Source: Nocardioides ginsengisegetis (GTDB lineage Bacteria > Actinomycetota > Actinomycetes > Propionibacteriales > Nocardioidaceae). Taken from it: a stretch of DNA of 64,000 nt. The number at the start of each line of letters is the position of its first letter. Positions within the stretch are counted from its first letter, which is position 1. This document shows, piece after piece, positions 55,369 to 63,402 of this stretch. The stretch is taken from assembly GCF_014138045.1 (NCBI RefSeq), contig NZ_JACGXA010000001.1, positions 2,279,001 through 2,343,000 of the forward strand, in the 5' to 3' direction. A program made the translations under genes and the position numbers. Under the pieces are notes generated by a model, which was not told where the DNA came from, did no database searches, and saw only the letters and a program-made list of their open reading frames with translations.

Positions 55369-56364
55369 TCAGGCCAGCTTGGCGAACACCGACGCTGCCT
55401 TCTCGGCGTCGTCGCGGGTGATGTCGAGGTGCGTCACGAGGCGTACGGCGGTGGGCCCGACCGGGGCGACGAGCACGCCGCCCTCGCGGGCCGCGGCCAC
55501 GAACGCCGCCGCGTCGCTGCGCTCGACGACCACGATGTTGGTGTCGACGGTGGCCGGGTCGGTGCCGGCCGCCTCGGCCAGCAGCCGGGCATGGGCGTGG
55601 TCGTCGGCGAGCCGCTCGACGTGGTGGTCGAGGGCGTGCAGCCCGGCCGCGGCGAGGATGCCGGTCTGGCGCATGCCGCCGCCCATCCGCTTGCGCCAGA
55701 TGCGGGCCTCGGCGATCGCGTCGGCCGAGCCGACCATCAGCGAGCCGACCGGGGCGCCCAGGCCCTTGGACAGGCAGACCGCCAGGACGTCGGCGACCGC
55801 GCCGTACTCGGAGAGCGGGACGCCGGTCGCGACGTGGGCGTTCCAGATCCGGGCGCCGTCCATGTGGACGGCCGCGCCGACGCCGGTGGCGAACTCGCGG
55901 AGGTCCTGCAGGTCGGCCAGCGGGAGGACCGCGCCGCCGGCGAAGTTGTGGGTGTTCTCGACGGAGATCGCCGCGGTCGGCACGAAGAAGGGGCCCATGT
56001 CGGGGGCGAAGAGGTCCCGGATGACCGGCAGGTCGACCTGGCCCCGAGCGTTGATCCAGGTGCGCATCGTGATGCCGGAGTAGGCGCCGTGGGCACCGAG
56101 CTCGGCGCGCGCGATGTGGGCGCGCGACTCGCAGAGCACCTCCTGGCCGGGGGCGACCAGCGAGCGGACGGCCAGCACGTTGGCCATCGAGCCGGTGGGC
56201 ATGAACAGCGCCGCCTCGTGGCCGAACAGGCCGGCGACCCGCTCCTCGAGCACGCGGACCGTCGGGTCCTCGCCGTAGACGTCGTCACCGACCTCGGCGT
56301 GCGCCATCGCGGCGCGCATCGACTCGGTCGGGCGGGTCAGGGTGTCGCTGCGGAGGTCGATCAT
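55369..56364 (-). CDS. ltaE: Low-specificity L-threonine aldolase
   Basis: This PLP enzyme cleaves L-threonine or allo-threonine to glycine and acetaldehyde. The protein has 331 residues. The N-terminal MIDLRSDTLTRPTESMRAAM, the region FMPTGSMANVLAV, HMDGARIWNA and the PLP-lysine motif CLSKGLGAPVGS are typical. The ATG at 56364 overlaps the class II DAHP synthase stop by 4 bases (ATGA), an unusual pairing of glycine formation and aromatic synthesis. Confidence 0.94.
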   Translation of the reverse strand: MIDLRSDTLTRPTESMRAAMAHAEVGDDVYGEDPTVRVLEERVAGLFGHEAALFMPTGSMANVLAVRSLVAPGQEVLCESRAHIARAELGAHGAYSGITMRTWINARGQVDLPVIRDLFAPDMGPFFVPTAAISVENTHNFAGGAVLPLADLQDLREFATGVGAAVHMDGARIWNAHVATGVPLSEYGAVADVLAVCLSKGLGAPVGSLMVGSADAIAEARIWRKRMGGGMRQTGILAAAGLHALDHHVERLADDHAHARLLAEAAGTDPATVDTNIVVVERSDAAAFVAAAREGGVLVAPVGPTAVRLVTHLDITRDDAEKAASVFAKLA

Positions 56365-57695
56365 GCCTTGCGGAGCATCTCGGCCACGAGGAACGCCAGC
56401 TCGAGGGACTGGACCCGGTTGAGCCGCGGGTCGCAGACCGACTCGTAGCGGCCGCCGAGGTCGGCCTCGAGCAGCTCCTCGCCGCCGCCGACGCACTCGG
56501 TGACGTCGTCGCCCGTGAGCTCGACGTGCACACCGCCGGGCCAGGTGCCGAGCGCGCGGTGCACGTCGAAGAAGCCCTGGACCTCCTCGATCACGTCGTC
56601 GAAGCGGCGCGTCTTGTAGCCGGACGAGGCCTCGAAGGTGTTGCCGTGCATCGGGTCGCAGACCCACGCGACCTCGACGCCGGCGGCGTTGACCTTCTCC
56701 ACCAGGTGCGGGAGGCCCTCGCGGATCTTGCCGGCACCGAAGCGGGTGATGAAGGTCAGGCGGCCGGGCTCGTTGTGCGGGTTGAGCTTGGCGGCGAGCG
56801 CCAGCGCGTCGTCCGGCGTGGTGGTCGGCCCGAGCTTCACCCCGATGGGGTTCTTGATGTGACTGAGCAGCTCGACGTGGGCGTTGTCGAGCTGGCGGGT
56901 CCGCTCCCCGATCCACACGAAGTGGCCGGAGACGTCGTACGGCGTGTTGGTGCGCGAGTCGACGCGCGTCATGGCGTGCTCGTACTCCAGGACGAGCGCC
57001 TCGTGGCTGGAGTGGAAGTCGACCCGGTGGAACTCGTCGGGGTCGGCGCCGATCGCCTGCATGAAGGTGAGCGCCCGCTCGATCTCGGAGGCCATCTCCT
57101 CGTAGCGCTGGCCGACCGGGGACTCGCGCACGAAGTCGGTGTTCCAGGTGTGCACCTGGCGCAGGTCGGCGTAGCCGCCGGTGACGAAGGCGCGCACGAG
57201 GTTGAGGGTCGCGGCGGAGGAGTTGTAGACGTCGACGAGGCGCTGCGGGTCGGGGATCCGCGCGGCCTCGGTGAAGTCGAAGCCGTTGACGGCGTCGCCG
57301 CGGTAGGCCGGCAGGGTCACGCCGTCGCGGGTCTCGAGGTCGCTGGAGCGGGGCTTGGCGTACTGGCCGGCGATCCGGCCCACCTTCACGACCGGCACGG
57401 ACGCGGCGTAGGTCAGCACGACCGCCATCTGGAGCAGCACCCGCAGCTTGTTGCGGACGTTGTCGGCGGTGACGCCGGCGAAGGTCTCGGCGCAGTCGCC
57501 GCCCTGGAGCAGGAACGCCTCGCCGCGAGTCACCGCCGCGATCTTGGCCTTGAGGTCGTCGCACTCGCCGGCGAAGACGAGCGGCGGGGCCGTGCGGAGG
57601 CGGGCCACGGCGGCGTCGACGGCCCCCTGGTCGGGGTACGTCGGCTGCTGGGCCGGGCCGAGGGCGTGCAGGCTCGCGAGGTCAGGGATGCTCAC
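56361..57695 (-). CDS. aroG: 3-deoxy-7-phosphoheptulonate synthase, class II
   Basis: The protein has 444 residues. Class II landmarks are visible: QGGDCAETF, GQYAKPRSSD, FHSSHEALVLEYE, WIGERTRQLD and CDPMHGNTFEASSG. It performs the same reaction as the type I enzyme at 52838. Symbols for class II enzymes vary; aroG follows M. tuberculosis usage. GTG is the start, 6 bases after a TAGGCT box, so transcription is probably leaderless. It couples to the aldolase by a 4-base overlap. Confidence 0.95.
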   Translation of the reverse strand: MSIPDLASLHALGPAQQPTYPDQGAVDAAVARLRTAPPLVFAGECDDLKAKIAAVTRGEAFLLQGGDCAETFAGVTADNVRNKLRVLLQMAVVLTYAASVPVVKVGRIAGQYAKPRSSDLETRDGVTLPAYRGDAVNGFDFTEAARIPDPQRLVDVYNSSAATLNLVRAFVTGGYADLRQVHTWNTDFVRESPVGQRYEEMASEIERALTFMQAIGADPDEFHRVDFHSSHEALVLEYEHAMTRVDSRTNTPYDVSGHFVWIGERTRQLDNAHVELLSHIKNPIGVKLGPTTTPDDALALAAKLNPHNEPGRLTFITRFGAGKIREGLPHLVEKVNAAGVEVAWVCDPMHGNTFEASSGYKTRRFDDVIEEVQGFFDVHRALGTWPGGVHVELTGDDVTECVGGGEELLEADLGGRYESVCDPRLNRVQSLELAFLVAEMLRKA

Positions 57696-57701
57696 CGAGC
57701 C

Positions 57702-57707
57702 AGCCTA
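57702..57707 (-). promoter_or_regulatory. -10 box of the leaderless class II DAHP synthase promoter
   Basis: TAGGCT on the minus strand lies 6 bases before the GTG at 57695, just beyond the terminator hairpin of the upstream permease gene. Confidence 0.5.
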
Positions 57708-57712
57708 CGCGT

Positions 57713-57748
57713 CGGTCGCGGCCGCCCGGACCCGGGCGACCGCGACCG
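57713..57748 (-). terminator. Terminator hairpin of the APC permease gene
   Basis: CGGTCGCGG (57713-57721) pairs with CCGCGACCG (57740-57748), then a 2-by-2 internal loop, then GCCCGG (57724-57729) pairs with CCGGGC (57732-57737). The 15-base-pair stem begins 18 bases after the permease stop. It separates the permease from the DAHP synthase promoter. Confidence 0.8.
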
Positions 57749-57765
57749 AGACGATCACTCCTCCG

Positions 57766-59223
57766 TCAGTCTTCGAGGTGCTCGATGTCGCGGAAGCCGG
57801 TCTTCTGCGCGCGGACGCCGCGGTTGGTGGCCCAGGTCAGCGCCCACAGCACGATGCCGACCAGCAGCATGCCGCCGGCGATCTTGTACTGCACCCAGTC
57901 CTCGCTGTCGCGGGCCCACGGGCCGGCGAGGTAGAGGCAGCACACGGCCGCCGCGAACGGCGCCCAGGCCGGGGCCCGGAACTTGCTCTCCGTCGCGGTG
58001 TCCCGACGCAGGATGATGCACGCGACGTTGACCACCGCGAAGACGCACAGCAGCAGCAGCGCAGTGGTGCCCGACAGGGCGCCGATCACGGTGGTGTCGG
58101 CCTGGTAGGTCACGACCACGATCAGCACCAGTGCGAGGACGGTGGAGAAGAGGATGCCCGCCCACGGCGTACGCCGTCCGGGGAGCACCTTGCCGAGCGA
58201 GCGAGGCAGCACGTCCTGGTTGGCCATGCCGTAGAGCAGCCGCGAGGCCATCAGCATGTTGATCAGCGCGGTGTTGGCGACGGCCACCACCGTGAGGAAC
58301 GGGAAGACCTTGTCGATCGGGATGCCGGGGGCGCCGAGCTGGACGACGTTGAGCAGCACCTTGCCCTCGTCGGCCACGACGCTCTCGACCTGCCCCTCGG
58401 GGATCACCGCGATCACCGAGACGGCGACCAGCACGTAGAAGATCACCGCGATGCCGAGGCCGGTGAGCATGATCCGCGGGAAGACCTTCTCGGGGTCCTG
58501 GGTCTCCTCGACCATGTTGACCGAGTCCTCGAAGCCGACCATCGCGAAGAACGCGATCGCGGTCGCGACGGTGACGGCGAGGAAGACACCGCGGTCCGAG
58601 CCGGACTGGAAGGCCACGATCCGGCCCATGTCGGCGTCGCCCTTGGCCATCACGGAGAAGCCGATCCCGATGACGATGACCAGCGCGGCCATCTCGACGA
58701 GGGTCAGCACGACGTTGAACTTCACGCTCTCGCCGACGCCGCGCAGGTTGATCGCGGCGAGGAGCAGCATGAACAGCAGGGCCACCACGGTGATGGCGTT
58801 GTTGCCCTGCGGCACGTGCCAGCCGATCGCGTCGAAGCCCGCCAGCAGGTTGGTCGCGAGCAGGTTGGACGACGTGGAGGCGCTGGTGATGCCCGAGCAG
58901 ACGACGGCGAACGCCACGAGGAACGTGACGAAGTGCAGGCCGAAGGCCTTGTGGGTGTAGAGCGCCGCGCCCGCGGCCTGGGGGTACTTGGTGACGAGCT
59001 CGAGGTAGGACAGGGCGGTCAGGGTGGCCACGCCGAAGGCCACGAGGAACGGCACCCAGACGATCCCGCCGACCTCCAGCGCCATCTCGCCGGTGACGGC
59101 GTAGACGCCCGCACCGAGGATGTCGCCGACGATGAACAGGAGCAGGAGCTTGGGTCCCATCACCCGCTTGAGGTCGGGTTGGGGTCCGTTGACGTCGAGC
59201 GCTTCGGTCGTGCTGCTGGCCAT
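57766..59223 (-). CDS. APC family amino acid permease
   Basis: The protein has 485 residues with about 12 transmembrane helices. The first helix motif is LLLLFIVGDILGAGVYAVTG, and FFAMVGFEDSVNMVEETQDP with its EE pair is the usual APC loop. The C-terminal tail is cytoplasmic (GVRAQKTGFRDIEHLED). The substrate is likely an amino acid or amine; it is not decided by sequence. The ATG at 59223 has GGAGG 7 bases upstream. Confidence 0.92.
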   Translation of the reverse strand: MASSTTEALDVNGPQPDLKRVMGPKLLLLFIVGDILGAGVYAVTGEMALEVGGIVWVPFLVAFGVATLTALSYLELVTKYPQAAGAALYTHKAFGLHFVTFLVAFAVVCSGITSASTSSNLLATNLLAGFDAIGWHVPQGNNAITVVALLFMLLLAAINLRGVGESVKFNVVLTLVEMAALVIVIGIGFSVMAKGDADMGRIVAFQSGSDRGVFLAVTVATAIAFFAMVGFEDSVNMVEETQDPEKVFPRIMLTGLGIAVIFYVLVAVSVIAVIPEGQVESVVADEGKVLLNVVQLGAPGIPIDKVFPFLTVVAVANTALINMLMASRLLYGMANQDVLPRSLGKVLPGRRTPWAGILFSTVLALVLIVVVTYQADTTVIGALSGTTALLLLCVFAVVNVACIILRRDTATESKFRAPAWAPFAAAVCCLYLAGPWARDSEDWVQYKIAGGMLLVGIVLWALTWATNRGVRAQKTGFRDIEHLED

Positions 59224-59439
59224 CGATGGCCTCCGTGTCCGAGGGGTCAGGTCCGCGTCATCGTGCCAGACAACCTGCCAACAGCCTGCCTCCGGCGGTG
59301 CGGGACGGTCGCCGAAACCGACGACAAGGGCCCAGAACGGGACCACACTGGGAGCCGGAGTCCCATGACTTCGGGACCGCACGCGCACGACGCTGGACGT
59401 GTCCGGCACCGGGCCGGACCCGAACCCAGGAGGTATCCC

Positions 59440-59658
59440 ATGCTCCGCCAGCACCCCGCCCGCGTCCTCGGCGTCGTCGCCGCCGTCGCGATCGCCCTGT
59501 TCCTGCTCTCCGCGCCCGGCGCCGACGACACCAGCGGCGCCTGGTACTACATCAGCGCCTTCGGCTGGTTCGGGTTCCTGATCACCGCGCTGCTCTTCAT
59601 CGTGCTCGGCCTGGTGGTGGCCGTCCAGGCGGTCGGACGTCGCCGGGCCGCCCACTGA
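59440..59658 (+). CDS. Small two-helix membrane protein
   Basis: The protein has 72 residues. Two hydrophobic segments (VLGVVAAVAIALFLLSA and WFGFLITALLFIVLGLVVAV) flank an acidic loop with ADDTSGAWYYISA. AGGAGGT stands 6 bases before the ATG, a strong translation signal. It is 19 bases before the histidine kinase gene and in the same direction, so it may be an accessory or sensory partner. I do not recognise the family. Confidence 0.75.
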   Translation: MLRQHPARVLGVVAAVAIALFLLSAPGADDTSGAWYYISAFGWFGFLITALLFIVLGLVVAVQAVGRRRAAH

Positions 59659-59677
59659 CGCCCCTCCGCCGCCACCG

Positions 59678-60901
59678 ATGATCGTCGCCCGCCGCCTGCT
59701 CGAGGCCTCGCTGCACCGCATCGTCTACACGATCCTGTACGCGCTGGTCGCGCTGGCGGCGGTCAACTTCGCCGTGCCGGTGCTGCGGGAGTACTCCGGC
59801 ACCAACGAGCAGGTCATCGGCCTGGGCGTCCTGCTGGTGCTGGTCATCGAGGCCCTCGGCACCCGCCTGCACCGGCTTGTCGACTGGCTGCTCTACGGGA
59901 GCCGTGCCGACCCCACCGCCGTCACGGCCAGGCTCGCCCGGCCGCTGGAGGACACCGACGGCGCCACGGCGCCCCTGGCCCTCCTCGAGGCGCTCGCCGA
60001 CACCCTGCGGCTCACCCACGTCGCGGCCGTCGTCCCCGACGTCACCGGCGCGGGCGGCGACGACGTGCTGCTCGAGATCGGCACGTCGTACGGCGGTGCC
60101 CGCACGTTCCCGATCCGGCACGCCGGCACCGACCTGGGCGAGCTCCGCGCCGCCCGTCGTGGTGAGCCGCTCGACTCGCGCGACGAGCGCCTCTTGGGCG
60201 CGGCCGCCGCCCAGCTCGGCCTCGTGCTGCACGCGGCCCGCCTCACCGAGGAGCTGCGCGCCGCGCGGGAGACCCTGGTGGCCGCGGGCGAGGACGAGCG
60301 TCGGCGGCTGCGGCGCGAGATCCACGACGGCGTGGGCCCGACCCTGGCCGGCATCGCCCTCGGCCTGGAGTCGGCCGAGCGCGCGGTGACCCGCGACCCG
60401 GCCCGGGCGCAGGCGCTGCTGCACGACGTCCGGGCCGACCTGACCGACCTGCTCGACGAGGTGCGCCGCGTGGTCGAGGGACTGCGCCCGCCGCTGCTCG
60501 ACGAGGTCGGCCTGGTCGGCGCGCTCGAGCAGCTGGCGTCGTCGTTCCAGCAGCGGACGGGCTGCCCGGTCGCGGTGCACGGCGACGTGTCCCGGCCGCT
60601 GCCGGCCGCGGTCGAGGTGGCGGCCTTCCGGATCGGGGCGGAGGCGCTGACCAACGTGGCCCGGCACGCGCGGGCGACCCACACCCGCGTGGACGTGGGG
60701 CTGGACGGGCCCGAGCTGGTGCTGCGCGTCGACGACGACGGCCGCGGTGGGGTCGCGGACCGTCCCGGCGGCAACGGCCTGGGCTCGATGCGGACCCGGG
60801 CCGAGGAGGTCGGCGGGTCCCTCACGTTGACCAGCACCCCCGCCGGGACGACGCTCACCGCCCGGTTGCCGGTGCCCCTCGCCGCCAGGACGGCCTCGTG
60901 A
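59678..60901 (+). CDS. NarL-family sensor histidine kinase
   Basis: The protein has 407 residues. Two N-terminal hydrophobic segments (about residues 17-36 and 46-62) are followed by a GAF-like region, then a HisKA_3 dimerisation domain with the phospho-His in RREIHDGVGPTL (His216), and an ATPase domain with AEALTNVARHARATH, DDDGRGG and GNGLGSMRTRAEEVGG. The sensed signal is unknown. It overlaps its response regulator by 4 bases (GTGA). Confidence 0.92.
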   Translation: MIVARRLLEASLHRIVYTILYALVALAAVNFAVPVLREYSGTNEQVIGLGVLLVLVIEALGTRLHRLVDWLLYGSRADPTAVTARLARPLEDTDGATAPLALLEALADTLRLTHVAAVVPDVTGAGGDDVLLEIGTSYGGARTFPIRHAGTDLGELRAARRGEPLDSRDERLLGAAAAQLGLVLHAARLTEELRAARETLVAAGEDERRRLRREIHDGVGPTLAGIALGLESAERAVTRDPARAQALLHDVRADLTDLLDEVRRVVEGLRPPLLDEVGLVGALEQLASSFQQRTGCPVAVHGDVSRPLPAAVEVAAFRIGAEALTNVARHARATHTRVDVGLDGPELVLRVDDDGRGGVADRPGGNGLGSMRTRAEEVGGSLTLTSTPAGTTLTARLPVPLAARTAS

Positions 60902-61572
60902 ACGGCCGACCGATGCGCGTCGTGGCGGTCGACGACCACCCGGTGTTCCTGCGCGGGATCGTGGCCTGCCTCGAGGACGCGCCCGACGTCGAGGTCTGCG
61001 GCACCGCGACGAGCGCGGCCGACGCGCTCGCGACCATCGCCGCCACCGCCCCCGACGTGGTCCTGCTCGACCTGAACCTCGGCGACGGCAACGGGATCGC
61101 CGTGACCCGGTCGCTGCGCGCGGACGGGTTCCGGGGCGCGGTGCTGGTGCTGACGATGTACGAGGACGAGCTGGCCTTGCGGGCCGCCTTCGAGGCGGGC
61201 GCCCGCGGCTACCTGCTCAAGGGCGCCGACCAGGACGAGATCCTCGGCGCGCTGCGCACCGTCGTCGCCGGCGGTCTCGTCGTCGGCGCCCAGCTCGCCG
61301 ACCGCCTCGCCGACCTCCTGGGCAGCACCCGTCCCGAGGCACCCCGCCGCGTGGCCGGGCTCAGTGACCGGGAGACCGAGGTGCTGTCGCTGATCGTGGC
61401 CGGCCGCACCAACACCGAGATCACCCGGGAGCTCGTGGTGAGCGCCAAGACGGTGCGCAACCACATCACCAACATCTTCGCCAAGCTCGGCGTCACCGAC
61501 CGCGAGCAGGCGGTCGAACGGGCCCGGGAGCTGGGGCTGTCACACCGGCTCGGCGACCCGCGCTGGCAGTGA
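60898..61572 (+). CDS. NarL/LuxR-family response regulator
   Basis: The protein has 224 residues. The receiver has the acidic pair Asp12-Asp13, the phosphoacceptor Asp58 (VVLLDLNLGDG) and the switch Thr/Lys region (VLTMYEDE, YLLKGAD). The C-terminal LuxR HTH has SDRETEVLSLIVAGRTNTEI and SAKTVRNHITNIFAKLGV. It is co-translated with the kinase upstream, which should phosphorylate it. Targets are unknown. Confidence 0.95.
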   Translation: MNGRPMRVVAVDDHPVFLRGIVACLEDAPDVEVCGTATSAADALATIAATAPDVVLLDLNLGDGNGIAVTRSLRADGFRGAVLVLTMYEDELALRAAFEAGARGYLLKGADQDEILGALRTVVAGGLVVGAQLADRLADLLGSTRPEAPRRVAGLSDRETEVLSLIVAGRTNTEITRELVVSAKTVRNHITNIFAKLGVTDREQAVERARELGLSHRLGDPRWQ

Positions 61573-61581
61573 GGGTGCTCA

Positions 61582-61599
61582 GCCGAAGTCCGGTTCGGC
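61582..61599 (+). terminator. Hairpin after the response regulator gene
   Basis: GCCGAA (61582-61587) pairs with TTCGGC (61594-61599) around GTCCGG, 10 bases after the stop. It is short and lacks a U-run, so it is a weak terminator candidate, or the left boundary of the TnpB-related element. Confidence 0.45.
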
Positions 61600-61654
61600 A
61601 TCAGGTCGTGGTTGATGGGTGAAAGTGTCGGTGCGTCACGGCACAGTGCCTGGC

Positions 61655-63352
61655 ATGCCGAAGTCCCGCCCCCAGTTGCCCACCCGTGTGGTGGCCCCGG
61701 GCAATGGCGTCTCGGTGCGGACCCGGCTGCGGCTCGACTCCGACGAACGGGTGCTGCTCGAGGCGATCGGGGCCCACCTCACCAGGGCACGAAACAGCGA
61801 CCTGGCCGCCGCGCGGCGTGGCGAGAAGGCGAACCACCGCTACAAGGCCCTGGTCGAGCAGTTCGGGATCCACTCGCGGTACGCGGGCACGATCTGCCTC
61901 GACAACGACGCTGCGACCAAGGCCGCCAAGGAGCACCTGCGGCGGCACCTCGCCGGCCTGCGGCGCGCGGTCGCGACCCTCGAACACCGCATCAGCGCAC
62001 CCACACGGTCCAGTTGCGGATGCGGTGAGCGCCGAGGTTGCTCGTCCTGTCGGGGTGGGTACGCGACGGCGAACGAGCGGTGGCAGAAGCTAAGGCGGCT
62101 CGATGCTCGGCGCGCGGAGCTGGCCCGGGTCGAGACACGGCTGGCGGCCAAGGACTACCCGGTCGTGTACGGCGGCCGGCGACTTGCCGGCACCCGCCAC
62201 CACTTGGGCAAGGCCGGACTCACTGAGACTCAGTGGCGCCGAGCCTGGTCCGAGGCGAGGCACTGGTTCGGGTGCGCGGGAAACGCCGGCAAGTCGGGCG
62301 GGAACCCGTGCCTGACCCTCACCCGCGGCGACGGCGGCCGCTGGCACCTCACCGTCTCGGTCCCCAAGCCCATCGCCGAGCAGTTCGGTACGTCCACACG
62401 CGTGCAGCTGCGGCATCCCATCGCACTGCATCACCGCAGCCGCGAGCTCGAGGAACGACTCAATGCCCGCTCCGCGGTGCGGGTCGACCTCCAGCCAGAC
62501 ACCGACACCAAGGGCCGGGCGCGGACCTACCTGCGGCTCTCCTGGGTGCGCCCCGCACCCGAGGCCGTCGACCTGGCCGCGGCGCGGGCCGGTGGTGTGG
62601 TCGGGGTCGACCTGAACGCCGACCACCTCGCCGCCACCCATGTCGACGGATCAGGAAACCCGGTCGGCAGGCCCGTGCGGATCCCCCTGGATCTGGCCGA
62701 TGCCTCCACACGCACACGGGACGGTCGACTTCGTGCCGCAGTCACCGCCGTTCTGGAGCACGCGAAGACCACCGGGGCGACCGCTGTCGCGGTCGAGGAC
62801 CTCGACTTCACCGACTCCAAGACCCGCGAGAAATTCGGTCGTCGCAGGACGTTCCGCCACCTGATCGCCGGGTTCCCCACCGCCCAGTTCAAGGACCGGG
62901 TCGTCGCGATGGCGGCCACCCAGGGGCTCGCGGTCATCGCGGTCGATCCGCGCTACACCAGCCGGTACGGCGGCGCGTCGTGGCAGCGTGCCCTGTCCAC
63001 CCCCACAGTTGTCGCGACCAGGCACGAGGGTGCCTCGGTCGCGATCGGACGCCGAGCCCTCGGGCACGGCCTCACCACCCGAGCCGGCCGCAAGACCGGT
63101 CCCGGGAAGCCGCGCCAGCGGCCCGTTCCCCACCAGTGCGATGGAAGCGATGCCCGCCCCAGTGCGGGCCAGGAACGGGCAACCACTGACACGACTGAGG
63201 CCACCATCCGAACCGGCGCCCACACACCACCCGTTCACACACGACAGCCCTCCCGGCACCCACCCCAAGCATCGGGAGTGGCGACGCCTGGAGGGCTGAC
63301 GGAACAGGTGCACGCCGGGCATAGGTTCCCCGGGTCCCCACACACAGGGTGA
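61655..63352 (+). CDS. TnpB-related protein (IS200/IS605 accessory type), RuvC-fold nuclease
   Basis: The protein has 565 residues from the ATG at 61655 (a GTG at 61619 adds 12). The three RuvC acidic residues are intact: Asp319 (VGVDLNADHLAATH), Glu381 (AVEDLDFTD) and Asp431 (VDPRYTSRYGG). The C-terminal zinc ribbon of canonical TnpB is absent; RHEGASVAIGRRALGHG replaces it, as in actinobacterial TnpB-related proteins. An extra four-Cys cluster (Cys121, 123, 129 and 132) lies near the N-terminus. TnpB is known as an RNA-guided DNA nuclease. No tnpA or insertion-sequence ends are seen. The last ~60 residues are low complexity and may be RNA-coding rather than protein-coding DNA. Confidence 0.85.
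   Translation: MPKSRPQLPTRVVAPGNGVSVRTRLRLDSDERVLLEAIGAHLTRARNSDLAAARRGEKANHRYKALVEQFGIHSRYAGTICLDNDAATKAAKEHLRRHLAGLRRAVATLEHRISAPTRSSCGCGERRGCSSCRGGYATANERWQKLRRLDARRAELARVETRLAAKDYPVVYGGRRLAGTRHHLGKAGLTETQWRRAWSEARHWFGCAGNAGKSGGNPCLTLTRGDGGRWHLTVSVPKPIAEQFGTSTRVQLRHPIALHHRSRELEERLNARSAVRVDLQPDTDTKGRARTYLRLSWVRPAPEAVDLAAARAGGVVGVDLNADHLAATHVDGSGNPVGRPVRIPLDLADASTRTRDGRLRAAVTAVLEHAKTTGATAVAVEDLDFTDSKTREKFGRRRTFRHLIAGFPTAQFKDRVVAMAATQGLAVIAVDPRYTSRYGGASWQRALSTPTVVATRHEGASVAIGRRALGHGLTTRAGRKTGPGKPRQRPVPHQCDGSDARPSAGQERATTDTTEATIRTGAHTPPVHTRQPSRHPPQASGVATPGGLTEQVHAGHRFPGSPHTG
63245..63298 (+). other. Structured 3' end of the TnpB-related gene (possible guide-RNA scaffold)
   Basis: CAGCCCTCC (63245-63253) pairs with GGAGGGCTG (63290-63298), with an inner CTCCCG/CGGGAG pairing, inside the low-complexity tail of the coding frame. 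In TnpB systems the omega RNA is encoded at and just past the 3' end of tnpB. Position and structure fit, but no sequence family was recognised. Confidence 0.25.
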
Positions 63353-63363
63353 GGAAGAACGGC

Positions 63364-63396
63364 CAGCGGGAGGTCCCATCGGAACACACCCCGCTG
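63364..63396 (-). terminator. Hairpin after the phosphofructokinase gene
   Basis: CAGCGGG (63364-63370) pairs with CCCGCTG (63390-63396) around a 19-base loop, starting 7 bases after the stop. On the minus strand a short T-rich run (GTTCTTCCTC) follows. It could instead mark the right end of the TnpB-related element. Confidence 0.4.
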
Positions 63397-63402
63397 CCGA
63401 AC

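Noticed and set aside
61619..61654. GTG at 61619 as start of the TnpB-related protein
   Set aside because: The added 12 residues have no family support and there is no SD; the ATG at 61655 begins the conserved part better, though neither has an SD.
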